The position numbers and the translations under genes are program-made. DNA of 64,000 nt, taken from NCBI GenBank assembly GCA_025934835.1, contig JAICWL010000002.1, positions 1 through 64,000 of the forward strand, written 5' to 3'. Of this stretch, positions 48,379 to 58,015 are shown one piece after another (positions within the stretch are counted from its first letter, which is position 1; every line of letters starts with the position of its first letter). The stretch comes from Fimbriimonadaceae bacterium (GTDB lineage Bacteria; Armatimonadota; Fimbriimonadia; Fimbriimonadales; Fimbriimonadaceae). The notes beneath the pieces were generated by a model that searched no databases, was not told the DNA's origin, and saw only the letters and a program-made list of their open reading frames with translations.

Positions 48379-49379
48379 CTTATCGCTCCCTCGGAAGAAC
48401 GGGCGTCCAAGTATCCGCCGCATGTCTCGGGACCATGACGTTCGGCTGGGAGCCGAACGATTGGGGCTCTCCCGAGAAGTCCTCACTCGAAGTTATGGAT
48501 GCCGCCTTCGAGCTTGGTATCAACTTCTTCGATACCGCAGACGTGTATGCTCGCGGGGTCAGCGAAACCATCTTGGGCAAGGCCCTAAAGGGTCGCCGAG
48601 ACAGGGCGATTCTCGCCACCAAGTGTCATGGACGGATGGCCGACGACGACCCGAACGCATGGGGCAACACCAGAAGGCACGTAATCGAAGCGTGCGAGGC
48701 ATCGCTCGCGAGGCTCCAGACCGACTGGATCGATCTCTACCAGATTCACCGGCCGCAGCCGACAGTGCCGATCGATGAAACGCTCCGAGCGCTCGACGAT
48801 CTCGCGCGATCAGGAAAAATTCGCTACGCGGGCTGTTCGACGTTCGCGGCATGGCAGGTTTGCGAGGCGCATTACGTTGCCCGAGAGCTTGGCGCAGCCG
48901 GCTTCGTGTGCGAGCAGCCTCCTTACAATCTTCTCGACCGGCGGATCGAGCGGGAGCTCCTGCCGTTTTGCCGCACCTACGACTACGGCGTGATCCCTTG
49001 GTCGCCGCTGGCCGGAGGAATGCTCAGCGGAAAGTATCTCGACCCCGAAACGAAAGGTGCCAGGTATTCGTCGAGCGACCCGGCCGGACGGCTGACCCAG
49101 GTGCCAAAGCAAAAACTTCTCCGCCTCAAAAAGCTCGCCGAGCGCAACGACATGAGTCTGGCGCAACTCAGCCTCGCGTGGGTGGCTTCGCGGCCTGGCA
49201 TCACCAGCGCCATCATCGGTGCTCGGTCGGTCAAACAACTACGGGAGTCGGCTTCTGCCTGCGAGGCACCCGTCAGCGACAAGCTCGCGAAGCAGATTGA
49301 CGAGATCTTTGAGCCCGGCTCGCATTATGTTGATTACTATTCCGCCAACTTCGGCCCGAATGTCCGGCCGTTCTCGTGA
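48375..49379 (+). CDS. Aldo/keto reductase
   Basis: RSLGRTGVQVSAACLGTMTFG, GINFFDTADVYARGVSETILGKAL, DWIDLYQIHRPQP; coupled to ybjQ by overlap. Confidence 0.95.
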   Translation: MTYRSLGRTGVQVSAACLGTMTFGWEPNDWGSPEKSSLEVMDAAFELGINFFDTADVYARGVSETILGKALKGRRDRAILATKCHGRMADDDPNAWGNTRRHVIEACEASLARLQTDWIDLYQIHRPQPTVPIDETLRALDDLARSGKIRYAGCSTFAAWQVCEAHYVARELGAAGFVCEQPPYNLLDRRIERELLPFCRTYDYGVIPWSPLAGGMLSGKYLDPETKGARYSSSDPAGRLTQVPKQKLLRLKKLAERNDMSLAQLSLAWVASRPGITSAIIGARSVKQLRESASACEAPVSDKLAKQIDEIFEPGSHYVDYYSANFGPNVRPFS

Positions 49380-49616
49380 GCTCCGCGAGCGAGATACGCC
49401 ACTGCACCCGCAATCAGTGACCCGCTCCCGTCGGTGCACACATCGCGCTGGTTGCCGCCCCGGTCTCGGGTGAATGTCTGGTGGAATTCATCGGGGGCAG
49501 CGAAAGCCGCACCACGTAGCAAGCCGCGGCCGATCGCGCGGAGCTATTCTTGGTCACGGCTCGTCGAATGAATCCTTGGCGCGAAGAGCACCGCATGCTC
49601 GGCGGCGTGCCAGCAA

Positions 49617-49657
49617 TTCACAGACAGCCGCCAATACACGTTCCATTAGTCTGTGAA
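49617..49657. repeat. Inverted repeat TTCACAGAC ... GTCTGTGAA
   Basis: 9 bp perfect arms, 23 nt loop, inside the 49380-49847 gap. Confidence 0.6.
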
Positions 49658-49847
49658 CCGCTCTGGAGTTACCGTGCGCCCAGCATCGTTCGCGACACTT
49701 GTGACGAAGCGCTTCGACCGGATGTAGAAGCAGGAAGTCAGGAAGATCGAGCCGGCACATAAGCCGGCCGCGAGCTTCGGCGATCTGACCCAACTCGCCG
49801 TTCAGCAAGTGTAAGGACTCTTTAGGGAAAGCGCCAGGAACTCTGTC

Positions 49848-52061
49848 ATGCCGAACCGCCTCGCCGATTCCACGTCGCCGTACCTGCTCCAGCACAGGAA
49901 CAACCCGGTCGACTGGTATCCCTGGGGAGCGGAAGCGTTCGCAAGAGCGGAGCAGGAAGACAAGCCGATTTTCCTTTCGATCGGATACTCGTCATGCCAT
50001 TGGTGCCACGTGATGGAGCACGAATGCTTCGAAGACGCTGAAGTGGCTCAGGCGCTCAACGCCGGTTTCGTATGCATCAAAGTCGACCGTGAGGAGCGCC
50101 CGGACGTGGACGAGGCATACATGACCGCAGTCCAGCTCTCCTCGGGCCGCGGAGGCTGGCCGATGAGCGTGTTCATGACTCCGAGCCGCAAGCCCTTCTT
50201 CGCCGGCACATACTTCCCCAAGCTCGACCGTGGGCAGTCGCCGGGGATGATGACCCTTTGCCGTCAGATCTCAATGAGCTGGAAGACTCGTCGGGAGGAG
50301 TTGGAGCACGCAGCGGAACAGTTCGCCCAAGCTATGCGTGAGGCTCTCTCAACGCCTGCTCCGGGAACGTTCAGCCGTCTGGACGAAGAATTCCTGGGTA
50401 GCGCGGTAACAGCGCTCGCAACCGATTTCGACCGTGAGAACGGCGGGTTCGGCGGCGCTCCGAAGTTCCCCCCTCATAGTGCGCTCGAGTTCCTCACGGC
50501 CTATGCACAGAGGGAATCGGCGCCAGACGAGCTTCGTGAAGCTGCCGTAGCCATGGTGCTCCGCACAGTCGAAAAGATGGTCCTCGGCGGTATCCACGAC
50601 CACGTCGGTGGCGGGTTCCACCGGTACTCGACGGATGAGAAGTGGATTCTGCCCCACTTCGAGAAAATGCTTTACGACAATGCGATGATGGTGGCAAACC
50701 TTGCCCGTGTCGCCGGCATAGCGCACCACGTCGCTCCAGAGGTCGAAAGGGCCCTGCTTGCGGCGGTATCGAGCGCAATCGCATGGCTCGGCCGGGAACT
50801 GCGCAGCGGCGACGGGCTCTTCTACTCTGCTTTGGACGCCGACAGCGAGGGTGAAGAAGGCAAGTTTTATGTCTGGAGCGAGGACGAGGTAAAGCGGCTG
50901 CTCGACGGGCGGGCGGAGGCGTTCATGAGCGCCTTCAACTTCGAAAGGGAGGGCAATTACCGCGACGAATCGGCCGGAAAAAGGACGGGCGGAAATATTC
51001 CGTTTCTCATCGACTTCCAAGGCGCGGCATTCGATGACGAACTCGACACGCTGCTCGAAGTCCGAGAGAGGCGCATCCGGCCCAGCCTGGATGACAAGGC
51101 GCTGGTCGGTTGGAACGGGCTCGCGATACGCTCCCTTGCCCTTGCAGGTGTTATGCCCTATGCCGAAAAGGCCGCCGAAGCGATCCTCGCCGCCGAGAGA
51201 TCGCATGGCCGGCTGCCGCGGCAGATTGTGCGGGGCGAGCCTGCCGGAGAAGGTTATCTGGAGGACTACGCATACTTCGTCCAAGCGTTGATCGAGCTCG
51301 CGCAGAGCTCCGAAGTGATCGCGGGCCATCTCGAGGCAGGGGGGCGCGTGGAGTTCGCGCTCGCCCGCGATGCAGGAAGCTGGCTGGCTGAAGCCCGGCG
51401 CCTGGGCGCGGAAATGGTGGATCGGTTCTACGACGAGGAGGCCGGCGGCTTTTTTGCCGTGAGCCCGGACCACGAGGAGCTGTTCGGACGCAACAAGCCG
51501 GTGTTCGACCAACCGATCCCAAGCGCGAACGCCATCGCCATCCGGTGCCTCATCGACTTAGGGGACCACGAGCGAGCACAAAAAAGCATCGACTCGATGC
51601 TCGGATGGATGGAGCGCGCGCCCACTTCAACGCAAGCTCTGTTTCTCACGGCGCTCGCCTTAACCCCGGCAGAATCGGAGCAGCCGGAGCGGCCACGCGA
51701 GCCGACGGCGGTCGAAGTTACTGTGTCGACGAAACGGATATATGCGGACAAGAACGGGCTGGGCTCGGGGGAAGTGAGAATCCGCGTGCCCCGAGGGCTT
51801 CACTTGAATTCGTCCGAGCCTCCCGCCCGCTGGCTCGTCCCTACCCGGCTGGAGATCCGCCCGCTCGAATCGGAAATCCACTACCCACCATCGGCAGACG
51901 GCAGATACGAGGGGGAAATCTCGATCCGATTCGAAGTACGCCTTCCCGAAAGGGTATCGGAGACGGACTTCGATCTAGCAGTGAGCTACCAACCCTGTTC
52001 GGAATCGGAGTGCCAGATCGAGCAGGTTAAGTCGTTTTCGTTCGTACTTGCCCGAGGCTAG
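49848..52061 (+). CDS. Thioredoxin-fold DUF255 / YyaL-like protein with C-terminal DsbD-like domain
   Basis: [61 protein letters not shown]; (alpha/alpha)6-like middle; C-terminal [16 protein letters not shown]...[32 protein letters not shown]. Confidence 0.93.
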   Translation: MPNRLADSTSPYLLQHRNNPVDWYPWGAEAFARAEQEDKPIFLSIGYSSCHWCHVMEHECFEDAEVAQALNAGFVCIKVDREERPDVDEAYMTAVQLSSGRGGWPMSVFMTPSRKPFFAGTYFPKLDRGQSPGMMTLCRQISMSWKTRREELEHAAEQFAQAMREALSTPAPGTFSRLDEEFLGSAVTALATDFDRENGGFGGAPKFPPHSALEFLTAYAQRESAPDELREAAVAMVLRTVEKMVLGGIHDHVGGGFHRYSTDEKWILPHFEKMLYDNAMMVANLARVAGIAHHVAPEVERALLAAVSSAIAWLGRELRSGDGLFYSALDADSEGEEGKFYVWSEDEVKRLLDGRAEAFMSAFNFEREGNYRDESAGKRTGGNIPFLIDFQGAAFDDELDTLLEVRERRIRPSLDDKALVGWNGLAIRSLALAGVMPYAEKAAEAILAAERSHGRLPRQIVRGEPAGEGYLEDYAYFVQALIELAQSSEVIAGHLEAGGRVEFALARDAGSWLAEARRLGAEMVDRFYDEEAGGFFAVSPDHEELFGRNKPVFDQPIPSANAIAIRCLIDLGDHERAQKSIDSMLGWMERAPTSTQALFLTALALTPAESEQPERPREPTAVEVTVSTKRIYADKNGLGSGEVRIRVPRGLHLNSSEPPARWLVPTRLEIRPLESEIHYPPSADGRYEGEISIRFEVRLPERVSETDFDLAVSYQPCSESECQIEQVKSFSFVLARG

Positions 52062-52309
52062 ACGAGCTTTCGGTCCACGTAGCACCATCTCCAGTCCTCA
52101 CCCGGCTCGAACGACTGGATGATCGGATGCCCGGTCTCGTGGAAGTGGTGCGTCGCGTGCTTGTTTTTGGAGCTATCGCAGCAACCGACGTGGCCGCAGA
52201 TCAGACACAGACGGAGGTGCACCCAGCTATCTCCGAGAGCCAGGCATTCCTCGCACCCTTCTGCGCTCGGCGTGACGTCGCGAATCTGGCTGACGTGCTC
52301 GCAGCTCAT
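52058..52309 (-). CDS. Stand-alone UBP-type zinc finger protein
   Basis: [61 protein letters not shown]. Confidence 0.95.
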   Translation of the reverse strand: MSCEHVSQIRDVTPSAEGCEECLALGDSWVHLRLCLICGHVGCCDSSKNKHATHHFHETGHPIIQSFEPGEDWRWCYVDRKLV

Positions 52310-52746
52310 CGCACTTGAACGATGACAGGGCCGTCGTCGACGGATGCCTGCGGGAACATCGGCTCAGGCGCGCTGCGCGCGGTAGCTGCAGTACCCGGAG
52401 CGTCATACATCGCAGGCACAAGCCGAGGCGTCCCGGTATGCCGAAGCATCCTCAAGAAGCTAAAGAAACCTGCCCACACGACTACCGCGATCACAAGCGC
52501 AACGGCTGCGGCGCCCGCGCCAGAGCCGAACCGAAGCCTGGGACGAGCCCTCCGGCCGCGGACGCCGCGGACTGAGTGCAAGAGTTCTGCTGCCTCCTCC
52601 TCGCTGACGTGAAGAATGGATGCCATCTCACTCAGCGTCGAGTAGCGCCTCCTCGCGTGAAGGTTCATCATCAGTTCAGCCTCCTCGGGGCTGATCTGGG
52701 CCTCTTCACGCTCTTGCTCACGGAATCTGAATTGAATGTCTTGCAC
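52306..52746 (-). CDS. Small single-TM protein of unknown function
   Basis: YSTLSEMASILHVSEEEAAELLHSVR helical N-terminus then TM GAAAVALVIAVVVWAGFFSFL; GTG start at 52746 assumed; 4 nt overlap with the UBP zinc finger. Confidence 0.65.
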   Translation of the reverse strand: MQDIQFRFREQEREEAQISPEEAELMMNLHARRRYSTLSEMASILHVSEEEAAELLHSVRGVRGRRARPRLRFGSGAGAAAVALVIAVVVWAGFFSFLRMLRHTGTPRLVPAMYDAPGTAATARSAPEPMFPQASVDDGPVIVQVR

Positions 52747-52866
52747 GGCTTCCTGCTCCCACTCGCCGGTGTCGGTCGTCTGGGAACACTGTACTACGCG
52801 TGGAGGCTGCAGAAGAGTTTCCGGCGACAATGTGGGCCGTCGGTCCCAGGCAGTAAGCTCAGACGA

Positions 52867-53565
52867 ATGGGTGCCGAGCTTCTGGCCGTTGTGTTCGACT
52901 TTGATGGCCTGATATTGGACACTGAAACTCCCGAGGTGCTTGCATGGCAGCGACTCTTCGCCCATCATGGATGCGTTTTCCCGGATTGGTGGTGGCAAGA
53001 CGCGGTCGGGAAAGGGGCAGACCAGATCGCCCGCTCCCCATACGATCTACTCGCCGAGCAACTTGGCTCTCCGATCGACGAGGCCGAAATGCGCTCGTTC
53101 CGCCGCAGGTTGCTCAACGAGCTGCTCGAAAGCCGCGACGCCCTGCCCGGAGTTCGAGATCTACTTTCGTCTTGCAGCACAGTCGGCATTCGGGTAGCCA
53201 TAGCCTCGAGCTCGCGTTACGACTGGGTCGAAGGCTTCTTGTCGCGCCTTGGACTGCTCGCGAGCTTCGAGACGATCGTCTGCGCGGACGACGTGCCGCG
53301 GGCCAAGCCGTTTCCTGATCTTTATCGAGAGGCCTTGGACAGGCTGGCCCTGACGCCAGAACGCGCACTGGCCCTCGAAGACTCCCCCAATGGTATCCAT
53401 GCCGCCAAGGCCGCAGGGCTGAAGTGCTTCGCTGTGCCGAACGACGTGACGCGGCAGCTCGATCTGTCTGCGGCGGACGAGATCCTCCCGACGCTCGAAG
53501 GAGCCACGGCTCAGGACCTCAGGGCCATGTTCGAGGCAACGCAATCACAGCTTCGGCGCGTCTAA
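52867..53565 (+). CDS. HAD-superfamily hydrolase (beta-phosphoglucomutase-like)
   Basis: MGAELLAVVFDFDGLILDTETPEV, VRDLLSSCSTVGIRVAIASSSRYDWV, KPFPDLYREALDRL, ALEDSPNGIHAAKAAGLKC. Confidence 0.95.
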   Translation: MGAELLAVVFDFDGLILDTETPEVLAWQRLFAHHGCVFPDWWWQDAVGKGADQIARSPYDLLAEQLGSPIDEAEMRSFRRRLLNELLESRDALPGVRDLLSSCSTVGIRVAIASSSRYDWVEGFLSRLGLLASFETIVCADDVPRAKPFPDLYREALDRLALTPERALALEDSPNGIHAAKAAGLKCFAVPNDVTRQLDLSAADEILPTLEGATAQDLRAMFEATQSQLRRV

Positions 53566-53572
53566 TGGGTTC

Positions 53573-54388
53573 ATGGGTTACGCAAGCTTGGTCGCTATTG
53601 TGCTGTTCGCTCAGGGCCAGCAGGTCGTCCCGCCCCCGTCCAAGGTCGTTGCCACCGTCGACGGCACGCCGATCAGGGCGTCGGAGGTCGAGAAGTCGCT
53701 CTGGGATTGGTACGGCCCTTCAGTCACTGAAGAGCTGATCCTGAACCGGCAGATCGCGCACTACGCGGATGCTCACGGCGTTCACTTGACGGAGGCCGAG
53801 ATCCAGCAGGCGTATAACGCCCAAGCCGCGAGGGTCGGGCAGAACCTCAAGCCGGGCGAAAGCGTCGACGAGGCTCTCCGCGCGACCGGAGTGGCGCCTT
53901 CGAGACTTCGCTCGCGAGTGAAATCGGATCTGCTGCTGTCGAAACTCGCAGAGAAGCAGTTCAAACAGGCAGATTTCGTCAAGATTCAAACCTTGATAGT
54001 CAAGCCGAAAACGGATAGTGCCGCGGACGTGGCTACCGCGATCCAACGGGCACAAGCAGCTTACGACCGCGTCTCCAAGGGTGAAAACTGGGAGGCGGTG
54101 CTAAACGCTACGACCGACGACCCGCGCCTAAGAAACAACGGGGGCGAGATCGGATGGAAACTATTTACGGCTTTTCCTGCGCAGACCCGGGAAGAGCTGA
54201 AGTCGCTCAAAGAGGGAGGAGTCACCAAGCCGGTCCAAACTGCATACGGAATTCAGATGTTTCGCATCGAGGCTCAGGGCCGTGACCTCAAGGGCGCAGA
54301 CCTGGACTCGCTTCGGCAGCAATTCGTGGCTGCAGACAAGGGCCGTATTCTCGATGATATTCGGGCGCATTCTAAAGTAGTTCGATGA
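53573..54388 (+). CDS. PpiC/SurA-type peptidyl-prolyl isomerase
   Basis: VVATVDGTPIRASEVEKSLWDWYG, parvulin-like NNGGEIGWKLFTAFPAQTREELKSLKEGGVTKPVQTAYGIQMFRIEAQ. Confidence 0.88.
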   Translation: MGYASLVAIVLFAQGQQVVPPPSKVVATVDGTPIRASEVEKSLWDWYGPSVTEELILNRQIAHYADAHGVHLTEAEIQQAYNAQAARVGQNLKPGESVDEALRATGVAPSRLRSRVKSDLLLSKLAEKQFKQADFVKIQTLIVKPKTDSAADVATAIQRAQAAYDRVSKGENWEAVLNATTDDPRLRNNGGEIGWKLFTAFPAQTREELKSLKEGGVTKPVQTAYGIQMFRIEAQGRDLKGADLDSLRQQFVAADKGRILDDIRAHSKVVR

Positions 54389-54445
54389 AACGGTAACGGG
54401 TACGCTTCCCTCCGGCAAGTCACCAAGGCTGGTGGAAACACAAGC

Positions 54446-55402
54446 TTGGGCATGGAAGCCCCTTGCCCTGATACAGCTAATCCGTTGGCTTCCACTCTGC
54501 TCATCGCCTCAGCCTCCCGATCCTGGCGTCCCTGGCTGAAAGAGCACCTTGGCGACGCTGACTTGCTTTGCCTGGATCCTGCTGACCCGGCCCAAGGCAT
54601 ACCGGCGAGAGTCTGCCTACTTCGCGAGCACAAACCGGTACTGTGGCGCTTTATCGGTAGCCTGGACCCGCTGCGATCGCCTCACGTCTTGATCTCGGCG
54701 GTTCATTGCGCGCTTACGCTCGCCAAAAAGAATCTGACCGCGCAGCTCTTTCCGTACAGGCGCAGTCCTCTGGCGCTGCAAACGATGCTTTTGGTGTCGC
54801 AAATGGTCGGGCCCGGCCGCGTCTTGGCCGAAGAGGGATTAGATCTTCCTGTACAGGCTTTCTCCGGAGACGTCGAGCCCGTTTCTTTGGCCGAGGCGCA
54901 CTCCGCGCCGGTTCAGGCCGCCCAGAGGAAGGCGCAATGGATTCGGCTGCTCGAAGTCTCGCAAGAGCACGACCTCGACCTGCGATCGGTTGCCATCGAG
55001 GGGTCGAGACTCGGCGCGGGGCATGCGATCGGGCCAGACGAGCGTGCGCGAATGGGGCTCGAAGATGCGCTGCGGGTCGAACGTTGCGGCCGTTCACTGC
55101 TCATCGTTTCGGATCGGGAAATCGACGAGCGCCAAGTGCTTCGCGCCCAAGACCTCTCGCACTGCGACCGGGCTCGCCTGGTCTCGCCGGCATCGTATCG
55201 CGGGCTGACTTGCAGCTTCTCCAGAGTGAACGGCGAGGATTTCGGCATGGGGATCATCCGCAGTATCGACTGGGAAGGTTGGCGCGCTTCAGTGCTCGGC
55301 GATGCCGTGCCGCCCGCGCCGGCGAGAATCCTTCGGATGGGATCGCTACGGGTCAGTGACGATGGCAGCGAGCTTGGCGAGCTTCGCCCCTGGCAAGTTT
55401 GA
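54446..55402 (+). CDS. Protein of unknown function
   Basis: 318 aa ORF co-directional with neighbours; motifs not recognised. Confidence 0.7.
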   Translation: MGMEAPCPDTANPLASTLLIASASRSWRPWLKEHLGDADLLCLDPADPAQGIPARVCLLREHKPVLWRFIGSLDPLRSPHVLISAVHCALTLAKKNLTAQLFPYRRSPLALQTMLLVSQMVGPGRVLAEEGLDLPVQAFSGDVEPVSLAEAHSAPVQAAQRKAQWIRLLEVSQEHDLDLRSVAIEGSRLGAGHAIGPDERARMGLEDALRVERCGRSLLIVSDREIDERQVLRAQDLSHCDRARLVSPASYRGLTCSFSRVNGEDFGMGIIRSIDWEGWRASVLGDAVPPAPARILRMGSLRVSDDGSELGELRPWQV

Positions 55403-55424
55403 GCCGGCTGGTACCCTGATTCGA

Positions 55425-56105
55425 ATGCGGCTGTACATCGTCCGCCACGGCCAAACATCTTGGAACTTATCCGGGCGGGCCCAGGGCCACACCGACATCC
55501 CGCTCGATCCCACCGGGCTTCTTCAGGCCGAAGCGCTGGGGCGTTCCTTTGCCGGTGTGCATATAGACAGGGTCTTGTCTAGTGACCTACTCCGCGCCGT
55601 GGGGACCGCTGAGCCGATCGCGTGCGTGACCGGGGCGAGCCTCGAGCTGCGAACGGACCTTCGCGAGCGGTCATTCGGATCCTGGGAGGGAGAGACTTTC
55701 CTTACGGTTGGCGCCGAGCTGATCGAGCGAGCCTGCGCATTAGGGGTTTCCCCACAAGAAGTGCGGCCGCCCGGCGGCGAATCGTATGCGGATGTGTGGG
55801 CGCGCGTCGACCCGGTGGTCGCCGAGATCGAATCAGCCGACTGTGCCATGGTCGTAGCGAGCCATGGCGGAGCCTGCGCTCTCCTTACGGCAAAGCTGAT
55901 CCGCGGGACGCTCGACACGGCCAGGTCTCTGCACTACTCGAATACCGGCGTGACGCAAATGACACGCCGTCCGGACGGCACGTGGCGCCTCGATTATTAC
56001 GATGACACCTCGCATCTGCGCAAGCTGCAGGCGCTCACCGGTGGCCTCGATGGCGTCCACGAACCCGTCGAGAAGCCTATGCGGACGGAAGCAGAGCGGC
56101 AATAG
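55425..56105 (+). CDS. Histidine phosphatase family protein (phosphoglycerate mutase-like)
   Basis: MRLYIVRHGQTSWNLSGRAQGHTDIPLDPTGLLQAEALG, LRERSFGSWEG, VVASHGGACALL. Confidence 0.95.
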   Translation: MRLYIVRHGQTSWNLSGRAQGHTDIPLDPTGLLQAEALGRSFAGVHIDRVLSSDLLRAVGTAEPIACVTGASLELRTDLRERSFGSWEGETFLTVGAELIERACALGVSPQEVRPPGGESYADVWARVDPVVAEIESADCAMVVASHGGACALLTAKLIRGTLDTARSLHYSNTGVTQMTRRPDGTWRLDYYDDTSHLRKLQALTGGLDGVHEPVEKPMRTEAERQ

Positions 56106-56739
56106 CGTCGACGACCTGCGCAGGGGTCAATCCCGCAGTTTCGATCACCACGGCGCCCGGCGCTACGGTTAGCGGGCTGTCTTTGCGCGTGATATCGCGA
56201 TGGTCCCGCACTTCCACCTGCTGGCGCACCTCTTCGAACCCATGGTCCGAGCCTTTGGCAGCCAGTTCCAAGTGCCTGCGCTTGGAGCGTTCCTCGAGCG
56301 AAGCGGTCAAATACACCTTGACGTCGGCGTGAGGGGCGATCACCGTCGTGGCATCGCGGCCCTCGATCACCACGCCGCCATCGGCGATGAACTCCTGCTG
56401 AAGCTTCGCTAGCTCCTTCCGAATTGCCGGATATTGGCTGAGCGACGAAGCCGCTTCGCTGATCTGCGCAGTACGGATCGCTTCGGTTACATCCTCGCCG
56501 TCGAGCACTACCCGCTGAGGGTCGCCGACTTGGAACTCGATTCTTGTGTTGCCAATTATCTCCGCCGCGCGCTCCTCGTGAAGTCCCAAGCGCAGGGCCT
56601 TGAGAGCCACGGCACGATACATGGCTCCGCTATCGAGATAGCGCAGACCGAGCCGCAGGGCGAGCGCCTTTGCAGCAGTGCTCTTGCCGGCTCCTGCAGG
56701 GCCGTCGATCGCGATCACCCATGGCTTGAGATCAGACAA
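56077..56739 (-). CDS. cmk: Cytidylate kinase
   Basis: VIAIDGPAGAGKSTAAKALALRLGLRYLDSGAMYRAVAL, VVIEGRDATTVIAPHADVKVYLTAS; probable TTG start overlapping aroA. Confidence 0.95.
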   Translation of the reverse strand: MSDLKPWVIAIDGPAGAGKSTAAKALALRLGLRYLDSGAMYRAVALKALRLGLHEERAAEIIGNTRIEFQVGDPQRVVLDGEDVTEAIRTAQISEAASSLSQYPAIRKELAKLQQEFIADGGVVIEGRDATTVIAPHADVKVYLTASLEERSKRRHLELAAKGSDHGFEEVRQQVEVRDHRDITRKDSPLTVAPGAVVIETAGLTPAQVVDAIAALLPSA

Positions 56740-58015
56740 TGCACAGCCCCATGAGGTCCTGCTCAAATCTCGGGTAGCTGGTAGATATCGCTTCCGCACC
56801 TTCGATCGTCGTTTGGCCTTGCGCGATCAGACCGGCTATCGCAAACGCCATCGCGATCCTGTGGTCATGGGCCGTTTCGATTCGCGCTCCGCGCAACCGG
56901 CAGGGCCCATGGATCGCCATGCCGTCCTCGAACGTTTCCACTCGCGCGCCCATCGCTCTCAAGCCGGCGGCCACCATCTCGATTCGGTCGGACTCCTTGA
57001 CTCGCAGCTCCTTGGCGTCGCGGATCACGCTCATCCCCTGGCACTGAGTTGCCATCACCGCTAGTACCGGTATCTCATCGATGAGCCTCGGCACAAGCGA
57101 GCCTTCGATTGTGAACGGCCGAAGAGACGGAGAGAAACGTACGGCGACGTCGCCAACCGGCTCGCCGAGCTCCGACCGCTCGTTTTCCACCGCGCATGGC
57201 GCTCCAGCCTGCCGGAACACGTCCAGGATCCCGGTTCTCGACGGGTTTACCGACAGGTCCTCGATCACCAGTTCCGAGCCGGGCAGGAGCGCGGCTGCGA
57301 CCATAAAGAAAGCGGCGCTCGAGATATCTGCGGGCGCCGTGAAATCAAATCCTCGGAGCGAATAGCCGCCGATGACGGAGGCCGTAAATGGCCCGTTGCC
57401 GCTCAGAGTGATTGGCGCGCCGAGCGCAGCGAGCATCCGTTCTGTGTGATCCCGACTCGGCACCGTCTCGGTCACGACCGTAACACCCTCGGCCCTCAGC
57501 CCAGCGAGCAGAACACAACTCTTGATCTGCGCGCTCGGCACGGGGGTCGTATACGAGATGCCGCGAAGCCCGCCACCGGCGATGCGGATCGGCGGCGTTT
57601 CGCCCTCGACGGTCGCTCCCATAAGCCGCAACGGTTCGGCTATCCGCCCCATGGGCCGCCGAGACAGAGAGACATCCCCTTTCAACGTGGCCTCGATGGG
57701 CCAACTTGCGATGAGCCCGCTAAGCAGCCGCATGGTCGTGCCACTGTTGCCGCAGTCGAGGTCGGATGCCGGAGAGTGCCAGCTTTCCGCGGGCTCGAGT
57801 CGAACTTTATGCTCCGAGAGCCACGTGGCTCTCGAGCCCATAGCCTCGAGACAGCGCAGAGTGGCCTCGCAGTCCTCGCCGCGAAGCGGATTGCGAACGA
57901 CCGAAGGCTCGTTCGCCATGGCCGCCAACATGTACGCCCTGTGCGTGAGCGACTTATCGCTAGGTGGCCGCAATGACCCTTGGATCGAGGCTACGGGCAC
58001 GACGTCGAGCTTCAT
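56732..58015 (-). CDS. aroA: 3-phosphoshikimate 1-carboxyvinyltransferase
   Basis: GSLRPPSDKSLTHRAYMLAAMA, LDCGNSGTTMRLLSGL, LRVKESDRIEMVAAGLRAMGA, DHRIAMAFAIAGL. Confidence 0.96.
   Translation of the reverse strand: MKLDVVPVASIQGSLRPPSDKSLTHRAYMLAAMANEPSVVRNPLRGEDCEATLRCLEAMGSRATWLSEHKVRLEPAESWHSPASDLDCGNSGTTMRLLSGLIASWPIEATLKGDVSLSRRPMGRIAEPLRLMGATVEGETPPIRIAGGGLRGISYTTPVPSAQIKSCVLLAGLRAEGVTVVTETVPSRDHTERMLAALGAPITLSGNGPFTASVIGGYSLRGFDFTAPADISSAAFFMVAAALLPGSELVIEDLSVNPSRTGILDVFRQAGAPCAVENERSELGEPVGDVAVRFSPSLRPFTIEGSLVPRLIDEIPVLAVMATQCQGMSVIRDAKELRVKESDRIEMVAAGLRAMGARVETFEDGMAIHGPCRLRGARIETAHDHRIAMAFAIAGLIAQGQTTIEGAEAISTSYPRFEQDLMGLCIV

Noticed and set aside
50349-51512. 387-aa minus-strand ORF inside the DUF255 gene
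   Set aside because: Antisense shadow of a clear YyaL-family gene
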